From Saccoglossus kowalevskii (taxonomy: Eukaryota; Hemichordata; Enteropneusta; Harrimaniidae), in NCBI RefSeq assembly GCF_000003605.2, contig NW_003118868.1, positions 1 to 14,575 of the forward strand: a DNA stretch of 14,575 nucleotides, in the 5' to 3' direction. Below the pieces are notes generated by a model, which had not been told where the DNA came from, made no database searches, and was given only the letters and a program-made list of their open reading frames with translations. The position numbers and the translations under genes are program-made. The stretch's first letter is position 1. Each line of letters begins with the position of its first letter. This document shows positions 1 to 9,960 of this stretch, piece after piece.

Positions 1-600
1 CAAGACACGTTCCTGTTAATAATTCCGTTGCCCATATCTGAGCCTAATCCTAAGACACGTTCCTGTTAATAATTCCGTTGCCCATATCTGAGCCTAATGC
101 CAAGACACGTTCCTGTTAATAATTCCGTTGCCCATATCTGAGCCTAATCCTAAGACACGTTCCTGTTAATAATTCCGTTGCCCATATCTGAGCCTAATCC
201 TAAGACACGTTCCTGTTAATAATTCCGTTGCCCATATCTGAGCCTAATCCTAAGACACGTTCCTGTTAATAATTCCGTTGCCCATATCTGAGCCTAATCC
301 TAAGACACGTTCCTGTTAATAATTCCGTTGCCCCTATCTGAGCCTAATCCTAAGACACGTTCCTGTTAATAATTCCGTTGCCCATATCTGAGCCTAATCC
401 TAAGACACGTTCCTGTTAATAATTCCGTTGCCCATATCTGAGCCTAATCCTAAGACACGTTCCTGTTAATAATTCCGTTGCCCATATCTGAGCCTAATCC
501 TAAGACACGTTCCTGTTAATAATTCCGTTGCCCCTATCTGAGCCTAATGCCAAGACACGTTCCTGTTAATAATTCCGTTGCCCCTATCTGAGCCTAATGC
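1..600. repeat. Left segment: twelve regular 50-bp units
   Basis: Units start at 1, 51, 101 and so on to 551, all of exactly 50 bp. In order the classes are A/CCT, A/GCC, four A/CCT, C/CCT (301), three A/CCT, then two C/GCC units (501 and 551). The C/GCC class is otherwise rare, and both copies here sit immediately before the disturbed unit at 601. The first base of the window is C rather than T, so the preceding, unseen unit probably ends with the GCC junction. Confidence 0.95.
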
Positions 601-661
601 CAAGACACGTTCCTGTTAATAATTCCATTGCCCATACCTGACCCGACCCTAACCCTAATGC
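601..661. repeat. Aberrant 61-bp unit with telomere-like insertion
   Basis: This is the only lengthened unit in the window, 11 bp longer than normal. Its first 40 bases follow the consensus except G to A at 627 (position 27, in a CpG) and T to C at 637 (position 37). After CCTG at 637-640 the usual AGCCTAAT is replaced by a C-rich stretch (641-658) ending in two perfect CCCTAA hexamers, and it leaves through a GCC junction at 660-662. The same T to C change at position 37, and a G to C change producing CCCTAA, recur separately in units near the right end. This unit may therefore be related to that variant lineage, or be an ancestral-like form. Alternatively the extra bases are a repair scar. 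Confidence 0.93.
647..658 (-). repeat. Two tandem perfect telomeric hexamers (CCCTAA on +, TTAGGG on -)
   Basis: CCCTAA occurs at 647-652 and again at 653-658, the only tandem pair of perfect vertebrate, fungal or trypanosome-type telomeric hexamers in the window. It is preceded by CCCGA at 642-646, which looks like a further degenerate copy. This is far too short to be a telomere. It is an interstitial telomere-like motif inside a satellite unit. The hexamers share the orientation of the degenerate GCCTAA-TCCTAA present in ordinary units. Confidence 0.9.
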
Positions 662-711
662 CAAGACACGTTCCTGTTAATAATTCCGTTGCCCCTATCT
701 GAGCCTAATGC
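662..711. repeat. Normal-length C/GCC unit between two aberrant units
   Basis: This unit has the usual 50 bp and belongs to the rare C/GCC class: C at position 34 (694-695 region) and a GCC junction at its end. It separates the 61-bp unit from the 48-bp unit. With those at 501 and 551 it makes three of the nine C/GCC units in the window lie within 211 bases. Confidence 0.9.
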
Positions 712-759
712 CAAGACACGTTCCTGTTAATAATTCCGTTGCCCATATCTGAGCTAATC
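712..759. repeat. Shortened 48-bp unit (two single-C deletions)
   Basis: The unit is consensus up to TATCTGAG, then reads CTAATCTAAG where ordinary units read CCTAATCCTAAG. One C is therefore missing from each of two CC dinucleotides, around 754 and 759. The array phase shifts here for the last time; afterwards every unit is 50 bp to the end of the window. Paired single-C losses in one unit could be real slippage or sequencing and consensus error in C-runs. Confidence 0.9.
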
Positions 760-809
760 TAAGACACGTTCCTGTTAATAATTCCGTTGCCCCTATCTGA
801 GCCTAATCC
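760..809. repeat. Representative 50-bp unit and its internal anatomy
   Basis: This unit (C/CCT class) stands for the others. It has four parts. Positions 2-15 hold AAGACACGTT with a CpG at 8-9. Positions 16-24 are the only long AT-only stretch, TTAATAATT. Positions 25-33 hold the second CpG (26-27) and a C-run. Positions 34-50 carry almost all variation and the near-telomeric hexamer GCCTAA (42-47), followed by TCCTAA running into position 3 of the next unit. There is also an imperfect internal direct repeat: TTCCTGTT at 10-17 and TTCCGTT at 23-29, offset by 13 bp. This hints that the monomer itself grew by a short duplication. I see no convincing palindrome or known protein-binding site. Confidence 0.9.
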
Positions 810-1559
810 TAAGACACGTTCCTGTTAATAATTCCGTTGCCCATATCTGAGCCTAATCCTAAGACACGTTCCTGTTAATAATTCCGTTGCCCCTATCTGA
901 GCCTAATCCTAAGACACGTTCCTGTTAATAATTCCGTTGCCCATATCTGAGCCTAATCCTAAGACACGTTCCTGTTAATAATTCCGTTGCCCCTATCTGA
1001 GCCTAATCCTAAGACACGTTCCTGTTAATAATTCCGTTGCCCCTATCTGAGCCTAATCCTAAGACACGTTCCTGTTAATAATTCCGTTGCCCATATCTGA
1101 GCCTAATCCTAAGACACGTTCCTGTTAATAATTCCGTTGCCCATATCTGAGCCTAATCCTAAGACACGTTCCTGTTAATAATTCCGTTGCCCATATCTGA
1201 GCCTAATCCTAAGACACGTTCCTGTTAATAATTCCGTTGCCCCTATCTGAGCCTAATCCTAAGACACGTTCCTGTTAATAATTCCGTTGCCCCTATCTGA
1301 GCCTAATCCTAAGACACGTTCCTGTTAATAATTCCGTTGCCCATATCTGAGCCTAATCCTAAGACACGTTCCTGTTAATAATTCCGTTGCCCATATCTGA
1401 GCCTAATGCCAAGACACGTTCCTGTTAATAATTCCGTTGCCCCTATCTGAGCCTAATCCTAAGACACGTTCCTGTTAATAATTCCGTTGCCCATATCTGA
1501 GCCTAATGCCAAGACACGTTCCTGTTAATAATTCCGTTGCCCATATCTGAGCCTAATCC

Positions 1560-1859
1560 TAAGACACGTTCCTGTTAATAATTCCGTTGCCCCTATCTGA
1601 GCCTAATCCTAAGACACGTTCCTGTTAATAATTCCGTTGCCCATATCTGAGCCTAATGCCAAGACACGTTCCTGTTAATAATTCCGTTGCCCCTATCTGA
1701 GCCTAATCCTAAGACACGTTCCTGTTAATAATTCCGTTGCCCATATCTGAGCCTAATGCCAAGACATGTTCCTGTTAATAATTCCGTTGCCCATATCTGA
1801 GCCTAATCCTAAGACACGTTCCTGTTAATAATTCCGTTGCCCATATCTGAGCCTAATGC
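1560..1859. repeat. Short patch of alternating unit classes (100-bp dimer pattern)
   Basis: The six units read C/CCT, A/GCC, C/CCT, A/GCC, A/CCT, A/GCC, so the GCC junction falls on every second unit and position 34 alternates over the first four. This resembles the beginning of a two-unit higher-order repeat. It does not continue beyond about 1909, and a chance arrangement is possible. The fifth unit carries the singleton substitution at 1767. Confidence 0.5.
1767..1767. other. Singleton C to T substitution in a CpG (unit position 8)
   Basis: The unit beginning at 1760 reads AAGACATGTT where all others read AAGACACGTT. It is the only change I found at this position, and it converts the first CpG of the unit to TpG. 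Confidence 0.9.
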
Positions 1860-4659
1860 CAAGACACGTTCCTGTTAATAATTCCGTTGCCCCTATCTGA
1901 GCCTAATCCTAAGACACGTTCCTGTTAATAATTCCGTTGCCCATATCTGAGCCTAATCCTAAGACACGTTCCTGTTAATAATTCCGTTGCCCATATCTGA
2001 GCCTAATCCTAAGACACGTTCCTGTTAATAATTCCGTTGCCCATATCTGAGCCTAATCCTAAGACACGTTCCTGTTAATAATTCCGTTGCCCCTATCTGA
2101 GCCTAATCCTAAGACACGTTCCTGTTAATAATTCCGTTGCCCCTATCTGAGCCTAATCCTAAGACACGTTCCTGTTAATAATTCCGTTGCCCATATCTGA
2201 GCCTAATCCTAAGACACGTTCCTGTTAATAATTCCGTTGCCCATATCTGAGCCTAATCCTAAGACACGTTCCTGTTAATAATTCCGTTGCCCATATCTGA
2301 GCCTAATCCTAAGACACGTTCCTGTTAATAATTCCGTTGCCCATATCTGAGCCTAATCCTAAGACACGTTCCTGTTAATAATTCCGTTGCCCATATCTGA
2401 GCCTAATCCTAAGACACGTTCCTGTTAATAATTCCGTTGCCCCTATCTGAGCCTAATCCTAAGACACGTTCCTGTTAATAATTCCGTTGCCCCTATCTGA
2501 GCCTAATCCTAAGACACGTTCCTGTTAATAATTCCGTTGCCCATATCTGAGCCTAATCCTAAGACACGTTCCTGTTAATAATTCCGTTGCCCATATCTGA
2601 GCCTAATGCCAAGACACGTTCCTGTTAATAATTCCGTTGCCCATATCTGAGCCTAATGCCAAGACACGTTCCTGTTAATAATTCCGTTGCCCCTATCTGA
2701 GCCTAATCCTAAGACACGTTCCTGTTAATAATTCCGTTGCCCATATCTGAGCCTAATGCCAAGACACGTTCCTGTTAATAATTCCGTTGCCCATATCTGA
2801 GCCTAATCCTAAGACACGTTCCTGTTAATAATTCCGTTGCCCATATCTGAGCCTAATCCTAAGACACGTTCCTGTTAATAATTCCGTTGCCCATATCTGA
2901 GCCTAATCCTAAGACACGTTCCTGTTAATAATTCCGTTGCCCCTATCTGAGCCTAATCCTAAGACACGTTCCTGTTAATAATTCCGTTGCCCCTATCTGA
3001 GCCTAATCCTAAGACACGTTCCTGTTAATAATTCCGTTGCCCATATCTGAGCCTAATCCTAAGACACGTTCCTGTTAATAATTCCGTTGCCCATATCTGA
3101 GCCTAATCCTAAGACACGTTCCTGTTAATAATTCCGTTGCCCCTATCTGAGCCTAATCCTAAGACACGTTCCTGTTAATAATTCCGTTGCCCATATCTGA
3201 GCCTAATGCCAAGACACGTTCCTGTTAATAATTCCGTTGCCCCTATCTGAGCCTAATCCTAAGACACGTTCCTGTTAATAATTCCGTTGCCCATATCTGA
3301 GCCTAATCCTAAGACACGTTCCTGTTAATAATTCCGTTGCCCATATCTGAGCCTAATCCTAAGACACGTTCCTGTTAATAATTCCGTTGCCCATATCTGA
3401 GCCTAATCCTAAGACACGTTCCTGTTAATAATTCCGTTGCCCATATCTGAGCCTAATCCTAAGACACGTTCCTGTTAATAATTCCGTTGCCCCTATCTGA
3501 GCCTAATCCTAAGACACGTTCCTGTTAATAATTCCGTTGCCCATATCTGAGCCTAATCCTAAGACACGTTCCTGTTAATAATTCCGTTGCCCCTATCTGA
3601 GCCTAATCCTAAGACACGTTCCTGTTAATAATTCCGTTGCCCATATCTGAGCCTAATCCTAAGACACGTTCCTGTTAATAATTCCGTTGCCCCTATCTGA
3701 GCCTAATCCTAAGACACGTTCCTGTTAATAATTCCGTTGCCCCTATCTGAGCCTAATCCTAAGACACGTTCCTGTTAATAATTCCGTTGCCCATATCTGA
3801 GCCTAATGCCAAGACACGTTCCTGTTAATAATTCCGTTGCCCATATCTGAGCCTAATCCTAAGACACGTTCCTGTTAATAATTCCGTTGCCCATATCTGA
3901 GCCTAATCCTAAGACACGTTCCTGTTAATAATTCCGTTGCCCATATCTGAGCCTAATCCTAAGACACGTTCCTGTTAATAATTCCGTTGCCCATATCTGA
4001 GCCTAATCCTAAGACACGTTCCTGTTAATAATTCCGTTGCCCATATCTGAGCCTAATCCTAAGACACGTTCCTGTTAATAATTCCGTTGCCCATATCTGA
4101 GCCTAATGCCAAGACACGTTCCTGTTAATAATTCCGTTGCCCATATCTGAGCCTAATCCTAAGACACGTTCCTGTTAATAATTCCGTTGCCCATATCTGA
4201 GCCTAATCCTAAGACACGTTCCTGTTAATAATTCCGTTGCCCATATCTGAGCCTAATCCTAAGACACGTTCCTGTTAATAATTCCGTTGCCCATATCTGA
4301 GCCTAATGCCAAGACACGTTCCTGTTAATAATTCCGTTGCCCATATCTGAGCCTAATGCCAAGACACGTTCCTGTTAATAATTCCGTTGCCCCTATCTGA
4401 GCCTAATCCTAAGACACGTTCCTGTTAATAATTCCGTTGCCCATATCTGAGCCTAATCCTAAGACACGTTCCTGTTAATAATTCCGTTGCCCATATCTGA
4501 GCCTAATCCTAAGACACGTTCCTGTTAATAATTCCGTTGCCCATATCTGAGCCTAATCCTAAGACACGTTCCTGTTAATAATTCCGTTGCCCATATCTGA
4601 GCCTAATCCTAAGACACGTTCCTGTTAATAATTCCGTTGCCCATATCTGAGCCTAATCC

Positions 4660-4909
4660 TAAGACACGTTCCTGTTAATAATTCCGTTGCCCCTATCTGA
4701 GCCTAATCCTAAGACACGTTCCTGTTAATAATTCCGTTGCCCCTATCTGAGCCTAATCCTAAGACACGTTCCTGTTAATAATTCCGTTGCCCCTATCTGA
4801 GCCTAATCCTAAGACACGTTCCTGTTAATAATTCCGTTGCCCCTATCTGAGCCTAATCCTAAGACACGTTCCTGTTAATAATTCCGTTGCCCCTATCTGA
4901 GCCTAATCC
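4660..4909. repeat. Run of five consecutive C/CCT units
   Basis: Units starting at 4660, 4710, 4760, 4810 and 4860 all have C at position 34 and a CCT junction, giving 250 bases of identical monomers. It is the longest run of this class in the window. With about one unit in five in this class, a run of five could arise by chance, but local duplication is equally plausible. Confidence 0.8.
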
Positions 4910-5309
4910 TAAGACACGTTCCTGTTAATAATTCCGTTGCCCATATCTGAGCCTAATCCTAAGACACGTTCCTGTTAATAATTCCGTTGCCCATATCTGA
5001 GCCTAATCCTAAGACACGTTCCTGTTAATAATTCCGTTGCCCATATCTGAGCCTAATGCCAAGACACGTTCCTGTTAATAATTCCGTTGCCCATATCTGA
5101 GCCTAATCCTAAGACACGTTCCTGTTAATAATTCCGTTGCCCATATCTGAGCCTAATCCTAAGACACGTTCCTGTTAATAATTCCGTTGCCCCTATCTGA
5201 GCCTAATCCTAAGACACGTTCCTGTTAATAATTCCGTTGCCCATATCTGAGCCTAATCCTAAGACACGTTCCTGTTAATAATTCCGTTGCCCCTATCTGA
5301 GCCTAATCC

Positions 5310-5759
5310 TAAGACACGTTCCTGTTAATAATTCCGTTGCCCATATCTGAGCCTAATCCTAAGACACGTTCCTGTTAATAATTCCGTTGCCCATATCTGA
5401 GCCTAATCCTAAGACACGTTCCTGTTAATAATTCCGTTGCCCATATCTGAGCCTAATCCTAAGACACGTTCCTGTTAATAATTCCGTTGCCCATATCTGA
5501 GCCTAATCCTAAGACACGTTCCTGTTAATAATTCCGTTGCCCATATCTGAGCCTAATCCTAAGACACGTTCCTGTTAATAATTCCGTTGCCCATATCTGA
5601 GCCTAATCCTAAGACACGTTCCTGTTAATAATTCCGTTGCCCATATCTGAGCCTAATCCTAAGACACGTTCCTGTTAATAATTCCGTTGCCCATATCTGA
5701 GCCTAATCCTAAGACACGTTCCTGTTAATAATTCCGTTGCCCATATCTGAGCCTAATCC
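5310..5759. repeat. Run of nine identical A/CCT units
   Basis: Nine units of the majority class follow one another without a difference. A/CCT makes up roughly three fifths of all units, so this run length is not surprising by itself. It adjoins the A/GCC run at 5810-6209, separated by a single C/CCT unit at 5760-5809. Confidence 0.8.
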
Positions 5760-5809
5760 TAAGACACGTTCCTGTTAATAATTCCGTTGCCCCTATCTGA
5801 GCCTAATCC

Positions 5810-6209
5810 TAAGACACGTTCCTGTTAATAATTCCGTTGCCCATATCTGAGCCTAATGCCAAGACACGTTCCTGTTAATAATTCCGTTGCCCATATCTGA
5901 GCCTAATGCCAAGACACGTTCCTGTTAATAATTCCGTTGCCCATATCTGAGCCTAATGCCAAGACACGTTCCTGTTAATAATTCCGTTGCCCATATCTGA
6001 GCCTAATGCCAAGACACGTTCCTGTTAATAATTCCGTTGCCCATATCTGAGCCTAATGCCAAGACACGTTCCTGTTAATAATTCCGTTGCCCATATCTGA
6101 GCCTAATGCCAAGACACGTTCCTGTTAATAATTCCGTTGCCCATATCTGAGCCTAATGCCAAGACACGTTCCTGTTAATAATTCCGTTGCCCATATCTGA
6201 GCCTAATGC
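5810..6209. repeat. Run of eight identical A/GCC units (local amplification)
   Basis: Eight consecutive units carry A at position 34 and end in the GCC junction, with junctions from 5858-5860 to 6208-6210. Elsewhere this class appears singly or as adjacent pairs and is only about one unit in seven. Eight in a row is therefore unlikely by chance and points to recent local expansion of one monomer by slippage or repeated unequal exchange. It is followed by seven uniform A/CCT units at 6210-6559. Confidence 0.88.
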
Positions 6210-9200
6210 CAAGACACGTTCCTGTTAATAATTCCGTTGCCCATATCTGAGCCTAATCCTAAGACACGTTCCTGTTAATAATTCCGTTGCCCATATCTGA
6301 GCCTAATCCTAAGACACGTTCCTGTTAATAATTCCGTTGCCCATATCTGAGCCTAATCCTAAGACACGTTCCTGTTAATAATTCCGTTGCCCATATCTGA
6401 GCCTAATCCTAAGACACGTTCCTGTTAATAATTCCGTTGCCCATATCTGAGCCTAATCCTAAGACACGTTCCTGTTAATAATTCCGTTGCCCATATCTGA
6501 GCCTAATCCTAAGACACGTTCCTGTTAATAATTCCGTTGCCCATATCTGAGCCTAATCCTAAGACACGTTCCTGTTAATAATTCCGTTGCCCCTATCTGA
6601 GCCTAATCCTAAGACACGTTCCTGTTAATAATTCCGTTGCCCATATCTGAGCCTAATGCCAAGACACGTTCCTGTTAATAATTCCGTTGCCCATATCTGA
6701 GCCTAATGCCAAGACACGTTCCTGTTAATAATTCCGTTGCCCCTATCTGAGCCTAATCCTAAGACACGTTCCTGTTAATAATTCCGTTGCCCATATCTGA
6801 GCCTAATGCCAAGACACGTTCCTGTTAATAATTCCGTTGCCCATATCTGAGCCTAATCCTAAGACACGTTCCTGTTAATAATTCCGTTGCCCCTATCTGA
6901 GCCTAATCCTAAGACACGTTCCTGTTAATAATTCCGTTGCCCATATCTGAGCCTAATCCTAAGACACGTTCCTGTTAATAATTCCGTTGCCCATATCTGA
7001 GCCTAATCCTAAGACACGTTCCTGTTAATAATTCCGTTGCCCATATCTGAGCCTAATCCTAAGACACGTTCCTGTTAATAATTCCGTTGCCCCTATCTGA
7101 GCCTAATCCTAAGACACGTTCCTGTTAATAATTCCGTTGCCCATATCTGAGCCTAATGCCAAGACACGTTCCTGTTAATAATTCCGTTGCCCATATCTGA
7201 GCCTAATCCTAAGACACGTTCCTGTTAATAATTCCGTTGCCCATATCTGAGCCTAATCCTAAGACACGTTCCTGTTAATAATTCCGTTGCCCATATCTGA
7301 GCCTAATCCTAAGACACGTTCCTGTTAATAATTCCGTTGCCCATATCTGAGCCTAATCCTAAGACACGTTCCTGTTAATAATTCCGTTGCCCATATCTGA
7401 GCCTAATGCCAAGACACGTTCCTGTTAATAATTCCGTTGCCCATATCTGAGCCTAATCCTAAGACACGTTCCTGTTAATAATTCCGTTGCCCATATCTGA
7501 GCCTAATCCTAAGACACGTTCCTGTTAATAATTCCGTTGCCCATATCTGAGCCTAATCCTAAGACACGTTCCTGTTAATAATTCCGTTGCCCATATCTGA
7601 GCCTAATCCTAAGACACGTTCCTGTTAATAATTCCGTTGCCCATATCTGAGCCTAATCCTAAGACACGTTCCTGTTAATAATTCCGTTGCCCCTATCTGA
7701 GCCTAATCCTAAGACACGTTCCTGTTAATAATTCCGTTGCCCATATCTGAGCCTAATCCTAAGACACGTTCCTGTTAATAATTCCGTTGCCCATATCTGA
7801 GCCTAATCCTAAGACACGTTCCTGTTAATAATTCCGTTGCCCATATCTGAGCCTAATCCTAAGACACGTTCCTGTTAATAATTCCGTTGCCCATATCTGA
7901 GCCTAATCCTAAGACACGTTCCTGTTAATAATTCCGTTGCCCATATCTGAGCCTAATCCTAAGACACGTTCCTGTTAATAATTCCGTTGCCCATATCTGA
8001 GCCTAATCCTAAGACACGTTCCTGTTAATAATTCCGTTGCCCATATCTGAGCCTAATCCTAAGACACGTTCCTGTTAATAATTCCGTTGCCCCTATCTGA
8101 GCCTAATCCTAAGACACGTTCCTGTTAATAATTCCGTTGCCCATATCTGAGCCTAATCCTAAGACACGTTCCTGTTAATAATTCCGTTGCCCATATCTGA
8201 GCCTAATCCTAAGACACGTTCCTGTTAATAATTCCGTTGCCCATATCTGAGCCTAATGCCAAGACACGTTCCTGTTAATAATTCCGTTGCCCCTATCTGA
8301 GCCTAATCCTAAGACACGTTCCTGTTAATAATTCCGTTGCCCATATCTGAGCCTAATCCTAAGACACGTTCCTGTTAATAATTCCGTTGCCCATATCTGA
8401 GCCTAATCCTAAGACACGTTCCTGTTAATAATTCCGTTGCCCATATCTGAGCCTAATCCTAAGACACGTTCCTGTTAATAATTCCGTTGCCCATATCTGA
8501 GCCTAATCCTAAGACACGTTCCTGTTAATAATTCCGTTGCCCATATCTGAGCCTAATCCTAAGACACGTTCCTGTTAATAATTCCGTTGCCCATATCTGA
8601 GCCTAATCCTAAGACACGTTCCTGTTAATAATTCCGTTGCCCCTATCTGAGCCTAATCCTAAGACACGTTCCTGTTAATAATTCCGTTGCCCATATCTGA
8701 GCCTAATCCTAAGACACGTTCCTGTTAATAATTCCGTTGCCCATATCTGAGCCTAATCCTAAGACACGTTCCTGTTAATAATTCCGTTGCCCATATCTGA
8801 GCCTAATCCTAAGACACGTTCCTGTTAATAATTCCGTTGCCCATATCTGAGCCTAATCCTAAGACACGTTCCTGTTAATAATTCCGTTGCCCCTATCTGA
8901 GCCTAATCCTAAGACACGTTCCTGTTAATAATTCCGTTGCCCCTATCTGAGCCTAATCCTAAGACACGTTCCTGTTAATAATTCCGTTGCCCATATCTGA
9001 GCCTAATCCTAAGACACGTTCCTGTTAATAATTCCGTTGCCCATATCTGAGCCTAATCCTAAGACACGTTCCTGTTAATAATTCCGTTGCCCCTATCTGA
9101 GCCTAATCCTAAGACACGTTCCTGTTAATAATTCCGTTGCCCATATCTGAGCCTAATGCCAAGACACGTTCCTGTTAATAATTCCGTTGCCCCTATCTGA

Positions 9201-9957
9201 GCCTAATCCTAAGACACGTTCCTGTTAATAATTCCGTTGCCCATATCTGAGCCTAATCCTAAGACACGTTCCTGTTAATAATTCCGTTGCCCATATCTGA
9301 GCCTAATCCTAAGACACGTTCCTGTTAATAATTCCGTTGCCCATATCTGAGCCTAATCCTAAGACACGTTCCTGTTAATAATTCCGTTGCCCATATCTGA
9401 GCCTAATCCTAAGACACGTTCCTGTTAATAATTCCGTTGCCCCTATCTGAGCCTAATCCTAAGACACGTTCCTGTTAATAATTCCGTTGCCCCTATCTGA
9501 GCCTAATCCTAAGACACGTTCCTGTTAATAATTCCGTTGCCCCTATCTGAGCCTAATCCTAAGACACGTTCCTGTTAATAATTCCGTTGCCCCTATCTGA
9601 GCCTAATGCCAAGACACGTTCCTGTTAATAATTCCGTTGCCCATATCTGAGCCTAATCCTAAGACACGTTCCTGTTAATAATTCCGTTGCCCCTATCTGA
9701 GCCTAATCCTAAGACACGTTCCTGTTAATAATTCCGTTGCCCATATCTGAGCCTAATCCTAAGACACGTTCCTGTTAATAATTCCGTTGCCCATATCTGA
9801 GCCTAATCCTAAGACACGTTCCTGTTAATAATTCCGTTGCCCATATCTGAGCCTAATCCTAAGACACGTTCCTGTTAATAATTCCGTTGCCCATATCTGA
9901 GCCTAATCCTAAGACACGTTCCTGTTAATAATTCCGTTGCCCATATCTGAGCCTAAT

Positions 9958-9960
9958 CCC
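9958..9960. other. Hybrid junction CCC (neither CCT nor GCC)
   Basis: At this junction the T at position 1 of the next unit is replaced by C, as in GCC junctions, but the preceding C at position 49 is unchanged. It is the only junction I found that separates the two otherwise completely linked differences. It may be a conversion tract ending between the two sites, or a single new T to C mutation. Confidence 0.88.

Noticed and set aside
42-53. Nematode-type telomere signature, because the minus strand reads TTAGGC
   Set aside because: TTAGGC occurs once per unit beside TTAGGA and never in tandem. The only tandem perfect pair is TTAGGG, so a TTAGGG organism is the simpler reading, though not proven.
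642-658. A true telomere or chromosome end
   Set aside because: Only two perfect hexamers and one degenerate one are present, with satellite continuing on both sides.
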